64,000 nucleotides of DNA from Candolleomyces eurysporus (GCA_027579435.1 JANBPK010000827.1:19817-83816), one strand, 5' to 3'; positions 1-9,915 are shown, numbered from the stretch's first letter. Notes: generated by a model from the sequence alone, not told the origin. Numbers and translations: made by a program.

Positions 1-381
<381 letters not shown>

Positions 382-1241
382 GCGGCGTTCTATAACTATT
401 GCTCAGGCTCTCTCTTATTTCACCTTCTTTGGCTGGATCTAACTCAATATTTTCCTTCTCCCTTATCGACCGACGAGAGCTTAAACGAATCCCTGCAAAG
501 TAGTTATCGCGTATACACCCTCTTGTATTGTTAATATGCTGTTTGTTGGCCATTGATTACCTTGGACATTGTGACCTTCTCCTAGTATATATCACCTCCG
601 ATTTACACAGGCTGTTCTTAGTGTTTCTCTCTTTCTCTTCTTCAGCTTCCCCTGCATGGCTTGAAGCCCTCGGCTTTTCGTACTAGGGTATTCCATTTAC
701 TTGTCCGGTTGATTTGTTCAATAATATATACACGACCATTCCTGTCTTCTCTTCCCATAGGCTACAGTAATCACTTAAAATTGAAAGAAAGCGTCGCTGC
801 GTTGGAATTTCAAATCGCCGTTTTCGCCTCCAGTTCGGCGAAGCTGGGATGCATGAGATCTGACATGGAACAGCACATTGTGCTCAATCAGCAATCATCA
901 TGAACGCCTCGTGTTCGACACGAAGGTGATTTCGCATAGGTCGTTTGGTCACAGCGCTACTAATACAAGCTTCGCTAGATACGTTCATCATGGCTCCACC
1001 CTGTTCATCGATAACGATGTCTCCCATGTCATTACCACCCGGTGTTGAGGCAGAACCCTGCGCGTCGAGTGTCATTGTTCGTCGGCGTCCGGATGAGAAC
1101 GATGATGACAAGAGTTCTCTCGTTGCAGTAAGTAAACGTCAATGTTGGTCATAATCGATGTCAATATCGATTTCATAGTCTAGCGAATACCCTTCTGAGA
1201 TCCTGCTCAGCCCGAGTCGAGTATTCCGCTCAGCTCGAGCT
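382..1241. other. Intergenic, no gene recognised
   Basis: This holds the 3' flank of HOG1 and the 5' flank of the repeated ORF at 1242. Short open frames at 661-903 and 945-1154 show no family signature and no convincing splice continuation. No repeat or RNA gene was seen. Confidence 0.5.
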
Positions 1242-1667
1242 ATGGACCACGAAGGTCGTCATACGCCTCCTCCTGACCTGTTCGAGTCGGACGCGTACGA
1301 TGGGGAAGAGCCAGATCGGATGCAATCATCGACTAAGCGATCCGATCCGATTCCCACTGGTAGTCGCCATCGCGCTGCCCAGCGCCACACTTCGAACCTT
1401 TCGGGACTGCCATCATCATCGAAAGGGCGCGGTCATCGACAGAGAACCAAGGAGCCCAAGACGCGTGGTCATCGTACCAGGAATCAGGACGATCAAGACA
1501 TGAAGTTGGATAGGAAGATCCAAGAACTCCGGCGATTCCTCGTAGAAGCAGATGAGACGCGGTCAGCAGAAAGCCGTGCGCTCATGCAGGAGCTGGCAAA
1601 CGCGAAGGAACAACTGGAGGAGACCAAACACCTTGCTCACTGGAGAGGTCCTACAACTGCTATCTAG
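1242..1667 (+). CDS. Hypothetical coiled-coil protein, intact first copy of a tandem array
   Basis: An open frame of 141 codons starts at an ATG (MDHEGRHTPPP). The N-terminal third is basic and rich in Ser, Arg and Thr. Residues about 85-135 form a charged helix likely to be a coiled coil (KIQELRRFLVEADETRSAES, then ALMQELANAKEQLEETK). The first ~26 codons are unique to this copy; from about 1321 onward the sequence recurs three more times downstream, where the same frame is broken. The real gene may continue by splicing: downstream of each copy is a conserved segment encoding GVGLPLSFRPFPAP and DRRDTPIISW, followed by a GTACGT donor and a CEDPEGEDEEAQRW exon. I recognise no family and assign no function. 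This could be a lineage-specific orphan gene. Confidence 0.45.
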   Translation: MDHEGRHTPPPDLFESDAYDGEEPDRMQSSTKRSDPIPTGSRHRAAQRHTSNLSGLPSSSKGRGHRQRTKEPKTRGHRTRNQDDQDMKLDRKIQELRRFLVEADETRSAESRALMQELANAKEQLEETKHLAHWRGPTTAI

Positions 1668-2245
1668 TGGCTGCTAATGGTTAGCGTCTTCTATCCCTAA
1701 AACAAGTTGTATGTTCAGAAGCTAACACCGACCATATACCGCGTTTAGTTGGAAAGAAAGAGACAAACCCTGCTTCTGTGGTTACCCATACAAGATGGGC
1801 TGAATCACTTGTTATTATAGTGGTCACCCGTACAAGACGGGCGGAATCACTTGTTATTATAGTGGTTCCCTCCGACGGCACGTGCATGAGGTTACCATTT
1901 GGAGGAGTTGGTTTGCCTCTTTCTTTCAGACCCTTTGCTGCCCCTTCAAGACGGCCTCGCATCCAGGACAATAACGGGCAAGATCGACGCGATACACCCA
2001 TCATTTCGTGGTACGTCTCGATATTTTACTTGCCTGCGGTGGACAAGAGTCTCATTTTCCACTAGCTGCGAAGATCCCGAATGAGAAGACGCGGAGGCCA
2101 GCGATGGAGCTTCACATCAAAACATCTTTGTCTGTAGGTACACGTTCTTGGGGCACCTGATTCACGAGTCTAATCTTTTACTAGGCCAGCTCAAACTGTC
2201 CAATGTTCGTTACCCGTGATAAAGTCACTCCGTACAACTTTTGCA

Positions 2246-3139
2246 TCCTCGACTAAGCGATTCGATCCGATTCCCACTGGTAGTCGCCGTCGCGGTGGCC
2301 AGCGCCACACTTCGAACCTTTCGGGACCGCCATAGTCGAAAAGGCGTGGTTATGGACAGTCAGGGATCAAGAAGCTCAAGACGCGTGATCGTAGTACCGG
2401 GAATTAGGATGATGATGAAGACATGAAGTTAGATTCGAAGGCCCAAGAAGTCTGCCGATTTCTCGTAAAAGCAGACAAGACGAGGTCAGCAGAAAGCCGG
2501 GCGCTCATGCAGGAGCTGGCAAACGCAAAGGAGCAACTGGAAGACACCAAACGCCTCGCTCACTGGAAAGGTACTTCAACTACTATGCAGCGGCTGCTCA
2601 CGGTGAGCATCTTCTTCTCCTAAATCAAGCTGTATGTCCAGAAGCTAACATCGATCATATACCGCGTTTGGCTGGAAAGGGAAAGAAAGAGACAAACCCT
2701 CCTTCTGTGGTTATCAATACAAATACCTACGGGCAGACCCACTTGTTATTATAGTGGTACCCCCGGACGGTACGCGTATGAAGTAACTATTTGGAGGAGT
2801 TGGTTTGCCTCTTTCTTTCAGGCCCTTTCCTGCCCCTTCAGGACGGCTTCGCATCCAGGACAATAACGGGCAAGATTGACGCGATGAACCCATCATTTCG
2901 TGGTACGTCTCAATATCTTACTTGCCTGCGGTGAACAAGGGTCTCATTTTACATTAGCTGCGAAGATCCCGAAGGAGAAGACGTGGAGGCCCAGCGATGG
3001 AGCTTCGCATCAAAACATCTTTGTCTGTAGGTACACGTTCTTGGGGCACCTGATTCCGGAGTCTAATCTTTTACTAGACCAGCTTAGAATGTCCAATGTT
3101 CGTTCCCCGCGATCAAAGTCACTCCGTACAACTTTTGCA
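2246..3139 (+). pseudogene. Broken second copy of the coiled-coil ORF
   Basis: Read in the frame of the intact copy, this unit has an in-frame TAG in the Ser-rich stretch (after LSGPP) and another stop after RDRSTGN, before the coiled-coil helix. The helix itself stays readable to about 2620 (LVKADKTRSAESRALMQEL). The downstream GVGLPLSFRPFPAP block and the GTACGTCTC donor are retained. There is no matching unique N-terminus with a start codon. A rescued spliced product cannot be excluded, but the two stops argue for decay. Confidence 0.65.
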
Positions 3140-4026
3140 TCTTCGACTAAGCGATCCGATCCGATTCCCACTGGTAGTCGCCGTCACGGTGGCCAGTGCC
3201 ACACTTCGAACCTTTCGGGACCGCCATCTTCGAAAAGGCGTGTTCATCGACAGTCAGGGACCAAGGAGCTCAAGACGCGTGGTCATAGTACCGGGAATTA
3301 GGATGATGTTGAAGACATGAAGTTAGATTGGAAGCCCAAGAAATCCGCCGACTCCTCGTAAAAGCAGACAAGACGAGGTCAACAGAAAGCCGTGCGCTCG
3401 TGCAGGAGCTGGCAAACGCGAAGGAGCAACTCGAAGACACCAAACACCTCGCTCACCGGAAGGGTACTACAACTACTATCTAGCGGCTGCTCACGGTGAG
3501 CGTCTTCTACCCCTAGATCAGGCTGTGTGTCCAGAAGCTAACTTCGATAGTATACCGCGTTTCGTTAGAAAGAAAGAGACAAACCCTCGTTCTGTGGTGA
3601 GGGCATACAAGTACCGACGTGCGGAACGACTCGTTATCACAGTTGTCCCGCCCGACGGTATTGGTATGAGCTCACTATTTGGAGGAGTTGGTTTGCCTCT
3701 TTCTTTCAGGCCCTTTCCTGCCCCTTCCAGACGGCCTCGCATCCAGGAAAACAACGGGCAAGATCGACGCGATACACCCATCATTTCGTGGTACGTCTCG
3801 ATGTTCTATTTGCCTCTGGTGAACAAGGGTCTCATTTTCCATTAGGTGCGAAGATCCCGAAGGAGAAGACGAGGAGGCCCAGCGATGGAACTTCACATCA
3901 AAACATCTTTGTCTGTAGGTACACGTTCTTCGGGCACCTGATTCTCGAGTTTAATCTTTTACTAGATCAGCTTAAACTGTCCGATGTTCATTACCCGCGG
4001 TCAAGTCACTCCGTACAGCTTTTGCA
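3140..4026 (+). pseudogene. Broken third copy of the coiled-coil ORF
   Basis: The Ser/Arg-rich part is open from about 3144, then hits a stop after RGHSTGN (near 3298), and a small indel shifts the coiled-coil frame around 3335. The 3' half is the best preserved of the array: 3525-3812 is open through GVGLPLSFRPFPAP to IISW. A 5' splice site then joins to CEDPEGEDEEAQRWNFTSKH and a TAG near 3920. This half suggests the ancestral gene had a second coding exon group, which is why the first copy may be longer than its single-exon ORF. Confidence 0.6.
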
Positions 4027-4378
4027 TCCTCCTCGACTAAGCGATTCGATCCGATTCCCACTGAGGCCATCTAGAGGATTGGTTATATATTCTTTCTTCT
4101 TCTCATGTCGGCCAGCCGGTAGCTTTTTTCCCACTGGGTTTTGACGCACCCGTGCTGAGCATTGTAGTCAGTAGGGTGTACGTTTTGCCTTTTTTTTTCC
4201 CTTTCTCTTTCCCAGTTGATTTGNTTTTTTTGTTTCGAGGGAGGAGTAGTGTAACGACGTTACACAATATATACATGTCCGAAATCTTTGTCTGTAGGTA
4301 CACGTTCTTGGGCCACCTTATTCAGAATCTAATCGTTTTACCCAGATTTAGCTAGAGCATACTATACTACTACATGTT

Positions 4379-7009
4379 TCATTCCCTCTCTACAGCGATC
4401 CCATTTGCGCGCACACCGCCCCTTGTCCAATGCTCGTTACCAGCGATAAAGTCACTCCGTACTACTTTTGCACGATACACTACCGATGATTCCCTCTCAA
4501 TCTTGACATAAACACCCTCAATTCTCCCATCATAGAAAGCCGAGGGCTGTTGCACCATATCTTTGAGTTCCACATCCAAAGGTAGGTGATCGCGTTGCCC
4601 CACAATAGGGACGGAACGGATGGAAGTGGGTTCCAACATCCTTTTAAGAGTCTTCGTGTCCATCCACTTCTTCGTCGACCGGTCGTAAAAGTCGTATGCA
4701 ATGAAATAGTCTGGAAGCTCCGTGTAAGGGATAGAGTGGGTAGCGTACATCCATTCTCCGAATAGAATATAACGTTCTGGGAAATATGGGTCCTTGTCGA
4801 GGAGCTTGATCAGTTCGTCCTGGTGCCGCTCGATCCACAACCCGAGCTTCTTGAACTGCTCGTGGCTCGCGGCGTTCACATAATGTGACCGATTCTGAAC
4901 GACGATCTGAGTCCTGTCGTTTGATAACGAGAGTCCCATGTTGGCACCGTCGATTTTCTCCGTGATAACGACGTGGCCTTGAAAGGCGCTAAGAGATCCC
5001 AGATCCACGCGAACATCGTCTTCAGTCGCGGCGCCAAGGTCCAACAAATGAGGTGTTCGAGGAAACTTGAAAATCCCGATCGGCGGAGACAGACTTGCAA
5101 CCAGTGCTTGCGCCGCCTCGAAGGATCGTATGATGACAATCGTTTTAAACCCTTCCTTCAACATCAGTCGGTCGAGCTGTTTCGCCATTTGTTCCACCGC
5201 ATTCCTAACACGACTGCCAGGCGGAAGCGTAGGATGGCCAGCTCGAAGCTGTGCTCGGGCCTCGCACAGTTCGCGATCGTAGTCGAACCAGATGCATACG
5301 GGCGAGGTGCACCATGTAGCCGCCAAGTCCAACCATACCTTCCTGTCTGCAGCTGATACGTTGCACCGATCGAACAGAGCCTTTTTGCCCTTGCCAACTC
5401 TGCCAATCGCCGTTTCGCATAGACTTCGGCTCCCACTTTCGTCTTGGGATATATGCGTCCACTGTTCAGGGTTCCGAGCGAGGAGGGATTTGGAGACCCA
5501 GGACTTGCCCGAGCCTGGTAGACCGACGAACATGAACAGGTCGTTCTCCTGGTTCAAGGGACTCCCTTCAACGACCATAGGGCACGGTGGAGGTTCTGAC
5601 GGTAATTCCGGGAATATGGACTGTCGCTTCCAGAGAGTGCTGCACCACTTCGACACGAAGGCTTCTTGTTGGGCGGTCTCGATGCTCCCGGGTCTCAACG
5701 ACCTGAGCAGCGAAATGGCTTCGGAAGCAGGGAGTTCGGGTTGAGTTTGGTCGTAGGATGGGCTTTTGAACCCGCAAGCGGCGATGTAGCATGCGGCGAC
5801 AGTCCCTGCTCTTCCCTTCCCTCCTCCACAGTGCACGAGCAGGGGTAAGTTATCGTCATTCATGAACAGACGCATGGCAAGGTCCATCTGTTCAATCGAC
5901 GGTGGATAATAGTTGGGTATGGGGAGGTACGTGTTGGCAATGTTTTTGCCCTGGAACCATGATGACTCGAGAGGTGTTTCCTCCGTCAACGTCAAAACGC
6001 GTCTGATGCCGAGCATCGAGGATCCCAGGGCGCGAATATCCTCTTCGTGTCGCGGGGTAGACATAATGGCGAATCGGAAGGGAATTAACCATCTAAAAAA
6101 CCGCGGAAGTTTGTATAATGCCGATTTGTCGAAGTTCGCGCCAAATGACGTTGACCTTGGGACGTACAGCGCATCTCTCGGCTCGAGCTGCAAGCTGGGT
6201 GTTGGAGCTTCATCGATGAGTGCCTGTCGTAAGGCCGGAGACCAAGGAGTGACCAATAATCCAGCTATTTCGACAGGAATCTGGGGGATTTCGTTCTCTT
6301 GAAATACTGCACCCCATTCCGTATGTGCAGAGCATGCTACTAGCTTCTTGAGAGTGTAGGTCTGTAGTCTGTCGTCGTCTGCGCGTTCATAAGCGCATCC
6401 ATATGCTAGCATTGCTAGCTTGAATAGCCCATTTGCAAAGGCAGCGTCTGCCAACCTCAAGGACCCTTTGCAGCTTTGAGGTGCCAGGAGGATCAGCCGA
6501 ACGCTGTATTCCCGAGCCTCGTGGTAGCTTCCGAATGACTGTAAGGTGAAGGCGAGGTGGTCAAGGAGATCTGCTGATGGCTGGGTAGGGAATTGTCCAG
6601 GAAACAGGGAATCGACGCCTTTACCCATATCATGGTCATCCTTGACTGTAAGGGTGATATGGAAATGCTTTGGTGGGAGACCGAGTTGCTTTCGGATCTG
6701 TTGACCAGCAGCCCAGATGACCACAATGTAAAAGACGGCCGTATCTTTGTTGCCTCCGACCCCGACGCCGTGGATGCTACGTGGGTCTGCGCTGTGAATT
6801 ATTTGGGATAGTTTCGTGTCAGGGATCGAACGAAGCTCTGCTTTCGTTAGAACGGTTATGTGGTAGGTCAAAGACGCGTTGGTTCCGGGAACCGGAAAGG
6901 AAGGGTCGGAAACAGACGCTGATTGCAATGTAGTGCGAACGAGAGCGTCAATCCCTTGACCTGTTAGGGCCAGGCACCCAGCGTATCTGCATAGCGAGAC
7001 GTCAGCCAT
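4379..7009 (-). CDS. Four-enzyme RNA repair fusion: 2H phosphoesterase, CX5R phosphatase, P-loop kinase, RNA ligase
   Basis: A single exon of 876 residues. Seen: two HxT motifs (His50-Ile-Thr52 and His117-Ile-Thr119), the active-site pair of 2H/LigT phosphoesterases; a helical, TPR-like stretch at about 145-240; a dual-specificity phosphatase loop HCGGGKGRAGT with Cys394 and Arg400; a Walker A GLPGSGKS at 496-503 with DRCNVS near 548; and a complete nucleotidyltransferase ligase core (KIDGAN with nucleophile Lys685, LFGEWMYA at 749-756, EGVYVKI at 831-837, RAKVVR with Lys848). Family knowledge: 2H enzymes open 2',3'-cyclic phosphates, polynucleotide kinases phosphorylate 5'-OH ends, and ligases seal. 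The phosphatase's substrate is inference. The order differs from yeast Trl1 (ligase-kinase-CPDase). The start is the ATG at 7007-7009. The 3' coding end was copied into the adjacent tandem array. Confidence 0.9.
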   Translation of the reverse strand: MADVSLCRYAGCLALTGQGIDALVRTTLQSASVSDPSFPVPGTNASLTYHITVLTKAELRSIPDTKLSQIIHSADPRSIHGVGVGGNKDTAVFYIVVIWAAGQQIRKQLGLPPKHFHITLTVKDDHDMGKGVDSLFPGQFPTQPSADLLDHLAFTLQSFGSYHEAREYSVRLILLAPQSCKGSLRLADAAFANGLFKLAMLAYGCAYERADDDRLQTYTLKKLVACSAHTEWGAVFQENEIPQIPVEIAGLLVTPWSPALRQALIDEAPTPSLQLEPRDALYVPRSTSFGANFDKSALYKLPRFFRWLIPFRFAIMSTPRHEEDIRALGSSMLGIRRVLTLTEETPLESSWFQGKNIANTYLPIPNYYPPSIEQMDLAMRLFMNDDNLPLLVHCGGGKGRAGTVAACYIAACGFKSPSYDQTQPELPASEAISLLRSLRPGSIETAQQEAFVSKWCSTLWKRQSIFPELPSEPPPCPMVVEGSPLNQENDLFMFVGLPGSGKSWVSKSLLARNPEQWTHISQDESGSRSLCETAIGRVGKGKKALFDRCNVSAADRKVWLDLAATWCTSPVCIWFDYDRELCEARAQLRAGHPTLPPGSRVRNAVEQMAKQLDRLMLKEGFKTIVIIRSFEAAQALVASLSPPIGIFKFPRTPHLLDLGAATEDDVRVDLGSLSAFQGHVVITEKIDGANMGLSLSNDRTQIVVQNRSHYVNAASHEQFKKLGLWIERHQDELIKLLDKDPYFPERYILFGEWMYATHSIPYTELPDYFIAYDFYDRSTKKWMDTKTLKRMLEPTSIRSVPIVGQRDHLPLDVELKDMVQQPSAFYDGRIEGVYVKIERESSVVYRAKVVRSDFIAGNEHWTRGGVRANGIAVERE

Positions 7010-7421
7010 CGCTCATGAAACTGTCTGGATACAGGAAGAAGAGAAGGAGGAGCAAACATCACCTTGGGCGCCGGGAATATAGCAGAGTTACCACACCCAC
7101 AGCCCGACCCGATGCGAATGATCTTGCATGACTCGCATTCTCTGTGTGCCGGGGCCGATGGCTTCACCCACCGTTCGAGGTCATCGATTCATCTTTCCCA
7201 GACTCAGCATATCAGTTGGAGATGGAGAGCAAATGAATTCCCAGATATCGAAGCAAAAGAAAGCTCGATGGACGCGGCGCACTGCATGTAGCGACCCATC
7301 GTTGGTACCACCAAACATACACATGATTGAGAGTATACAAATACATCGGCACCCCTGTAGTTTGATAATATGGACAATACTGGATCTGAACCAGGGAAGC
7401 AAGACGCCAAAGACCCCGTAT
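7010..7421. other. Intergenic between RNA ligase gene and RPL8
   Basis: This 412-nt spacer holds the RPL8 3' flank and the ligase promoter, as both genes run on the minus strand. A minus-strand frame upstream of the ligase ATG (to about 7167) contains a short Cys/Gly-rich stretch. It is out of frame with the ligase, and I found no splice that joins them in phase. No other feature was seen. Confidence 0.5.
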
Positions 7422-8628
7422 TTAGAGCTTGCCGAGGGCAGGGTTGGTGGTCGATTGACCGGCGGCCTTGGCACGTTTGCGGAGCATCTGGGTGGACTTG
7501 TTGCCACGGATGCCTCCACCCCATTGACGACGATTCTCCTCGTACTTGTCGGTGCTACAATGCAAGTTAGGATCTGGGGATCTGGCAGGACATGATATCA
7601 AAGACTTACAAGTTAGCCTTGGCGGCGCTGATGATGGTAGCGAGATCACGCTGGTCCTCGCTCTTGACGTCCTGAAGGGCGACAACGGCAGCAGTCTTCT
7701 TGTGAACGACGGTACCGAGACGGGCCTTGCCCTTGACGATGACGTAGGGAACACCCATCTTGCGGCAGAGGGCAGGGAGGTAGACAACGAGTTCAATTGG
7801 ATCAACATCGTGAGCAATCACGACGAGGGAGGCCTTCTTGGCCTCAACCAAGGCGACGATGTGGTTAAGACCGTACTTGGCGTACANAGGCTTCTTGTCG
7901 TCTTTAGCACTCTTGTTTCCGGCNGCAGCAGCACCGGCNGCTTGNAGACGGGCCTTCTTTTCCTGCTTACTCTCGGGACGGTACTTGTTCAAGAGCTTGA
8001 ACAGCTGAGTAGCNGTGTTCTTGTCGAGGGTATGGGAGAATTGGGCGATGGCGGGAGGCACCTTGAGGCGTTGGTTAAGAATNACCTTTTGGCGTTGAAG
8101 GCGAACATATTCGGGCCACTTGACGAAGCGGGTGAGGTCACGGGTAGGCTGGATGTCCTGGCCTAAGGAATGTTATCACCAAAATGTCGCGTTTTGAGGA
8201 GGAATGNCAACCTACCGATGCCAAAGTTTTTGGGAGTNGCCTCGAAGAGAGGGTTCTTCTTGGGCTTTGAAGACTTGCTGGCTCCGAATGGAGCAGCGGC
8301 GGGCTTCTTGCCAGATCCAGCTTTGCCTTTGGGGGGCTGGTCATTGAGACGAAGTTAGCGACGNGCTCTTGTANAAAAGACCAGCGTCGCGCTTCGGAGC
8401 TCTAACGTCGTGCAAGAAAATGCAACGACCCAGCAGGCACGCTTCATCGCTGAAGATCGCTCAACGTGCGCATGGATTCTGAAGATTCAGATAACCTGCG
8501 TTTGATCAGTCGGCAGCTCGATGNCATCCAAANTGTCGACTCACCATCCATCTCGAATTCGTGGAGTTTCCGAGATGTCTTCATTCCACTGGTAGAGCTC
8601 CTCCACACGTACAACATAAACTCACCAT
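7422..8628 (-). CDS. RPL8: 60S ribosomal protein eL8 (L7a/L8)
   Basis: Four exons, 269 residues: ATG alone at 8626-8628, then 8216-8336, 7610-8162 and 7422-7554. The summed length is exactly 270 codons. The protein starts [12 protein letters not shown], continues through [20 protein letters not shown] and holds the L7Ae-type RNA-binding core ([20 protein letters not shown], then [15 protein letters not shown]). It ends NPALGKL. It is a component of the large ribosomal subunit. Intron 1 follows the start codon directly and is 289 nt, long for this locus; introns 2 and 3 are 53 and 55 nt. Several N bases fall in the coding exons, but none forces a stop. The first-exon assignment rests on the ATG|GTGAGT donor and a phase-0 join, so it is slightly less certain than the rest. 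Confidence 0.93.
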
Positions 8629-8955
8629 TTTGTCGATAGTCTTGACGGTCTTGAGGTTGGACNTNGGCNATGAGGANNNCAGAAGGTNGCTTGGGGGCGG
8701 CGATAATTTCAACTTTGAAACTCCGATCGGAAGCGCCAATCCTGACGCACGGACCACATGCACTNNCTCTTTNCGTTGAAGNTCACTTCTCCAGAATATT
8801 CCTCTGCATGGAGAGTAGGCNTATTTCTTCATGGCTCAATGACATTCACTAGATCTGCAGCATTTNTAGCGTNACAGAATCGCTANTGAAGATNGGCATA
8901 TAAAGTTGAANTCNNNNTNANNNNNCATTGNAAGCNTCTCGTTATANTATCAACG
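8629..8955. other. RPL8 promoter/ELP6 3' flank, rich in ambiguous bases
   Basis: The segment lies between two minus-strand genes and holds a dense cluster of N, especially 8662-8690 and 8866-8936. The RPL8 5' leader and promoter must lie here. The ambiguity prevents recognition of motifs. Confidence 0.5.
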
Positions 8956-9915
8956 CTAAAGGACGCCCTCGCTTGTTCCTTTATGGAAGTACGAGGGACC
9001 TGTATCAAGAAGTCGATATTGCAGCGAGACGCTCCGTGGAATCAGTTTGACNTGATCGTCTGGTAGCGTGGAAGGACCTCGATGCATTGCAANCTGGAAA
9101 CCCAGCGTCAAAAAGATGGATTCTTCCAACNTTGTGTCAAGAACAGAAATTTTTACCTCGCCAGTCACGGACCCACTTTTCCCGCTATACAACGGTCTGA
9201 CATCTAGGTGATACGAGCATANCCCAAGCAGCTGTTGGAAGTGCGGTGTGTTGACATCATCCGGAGATGTGACATGATATCGCGCGAGAAGTGTGCTCTG
9301 AGCCTTGAGGGATGAGCGATTAAGATGTGGTACGCCGTCTCAGACGCAGAATAAATCCAATACCTTTCGACAGGCGATCCGAAGGGCACGCACAAACCTC
9401 GCGATCTCGAGAGGAGCACATCCAATCCACTCCAGTGTAGACAGATCGTCCAAGATTACCAGTCGATTCGGAGTGTAGCTGCCATTGGAGGAGAATGGAG
9501 TTTCCAGAATTCTAGATACTTGGTCAAACACGAAAGACAGCTTCCATTCGGGAGGCTGACTCTCGCCTAAAGCACGATTCGATAGGTTTATAAATTCAAC
9601 CGATCCAGTCGAGATGTGTTGCGCCAGGTCAANACTCTGGCTNCTGAATAAATTTTCGAGATACGCATTCAGNCAAGGATTAGACAAACGCACACTCTTC
9701 GACGCAATGGCTTTCCATCGGCTTGTATCCTCAGTGGCGGAAAGGACCAGTACTTCCGTGANCNNTGATCCGTCGTTTTTGGCNACTGGTCNTGTAGATC
9801 GATGCTCTTTNAGCCNATTTTCNACNGCTTGATGAAGGAGAAAATCGGCAGGAGCTGAGAGCTCGTCAGTTATGAGCGTGAAGGCCGCTAGTGGCAAACT
9901 GAAAGGCAAAGACAT
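8956..9915 (-). CDS. ELP6: Elongator complex protein 6
   Basis: Two exons, 9364-9915 and 8956-9303, split by a 60-nt intron in phase 0, give 299 residues from MSLPFSLPLAAFTLITDEL. Family hallmarks are FTLITDELSAPADFLLHQ near the N-terminus, SRWKAIASKS, the LVILDDLSTLEWIG strand, and the C-terminal SLQYRLLDTGPSYFHKGTSEGVL-type segment that ends the protein. Elp6 is a RecA-like, ATPase-dead subunit. With Elp4 and Elp5 it forms the ring that binds tRNA for wobble-uridine modification by Elongator in the cytoplasm. As in other Elp6 proteins I see no Walker A motif. An upstream in-frame extension to 10020 lacks a clear start and was not used. Ns at about 9634-9833 leave a few residues unknown. Confidence 0.88.

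Larger units (their letters stand above)
1321..4472 (+). repeat. Tandem array of ~0.9-kb units, three full and one gutted copy
   Basis: The marker CGACTAAGCGATCCGATCCG and close variants start at 1330, 2250, 3144 and 4034, giving periods of 920, 894 and 890 nt. Within each unit the same order recurs: the coiled-coil exon, an AAAGAAAGAGACAAACCCT block, the GGAGGAGTTGGTTTGCC block, ATCATTTCGTGGTACGTCTC, TTTGTCTGTAGGTACACGTT, and a ~49-nt segment shared with the 3' end of the RNA ligase gene. Copy 4 stops matching at about 4064, just after TTCCCACTG. The unit tail reappears at 4283-4340 and the ligase-derived piece at 4424-4472. The units differ by many substitutions and small indels, so the duplication is not recent. 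Confidence 0.85.

Noticed and set aside
4973..6302. Several plus-strand open frames inside the RNA ligase gene
   Set aside because: They are antisense shadows of the 876-codon frame, with no motifs of their own.
6964..7167. Upstream coding extension of the RNA ligase gene
   Set aside because: No splice joins this frame to the ligase frame in phase; the ATG at 7007-7009 already gives a complete first domain.
8337..8625. C/D box snoRNA in the first RPL8 intron
   Set aside because: A GCGATGA word resembles a C box, but no D box lies at the correct side and distance.
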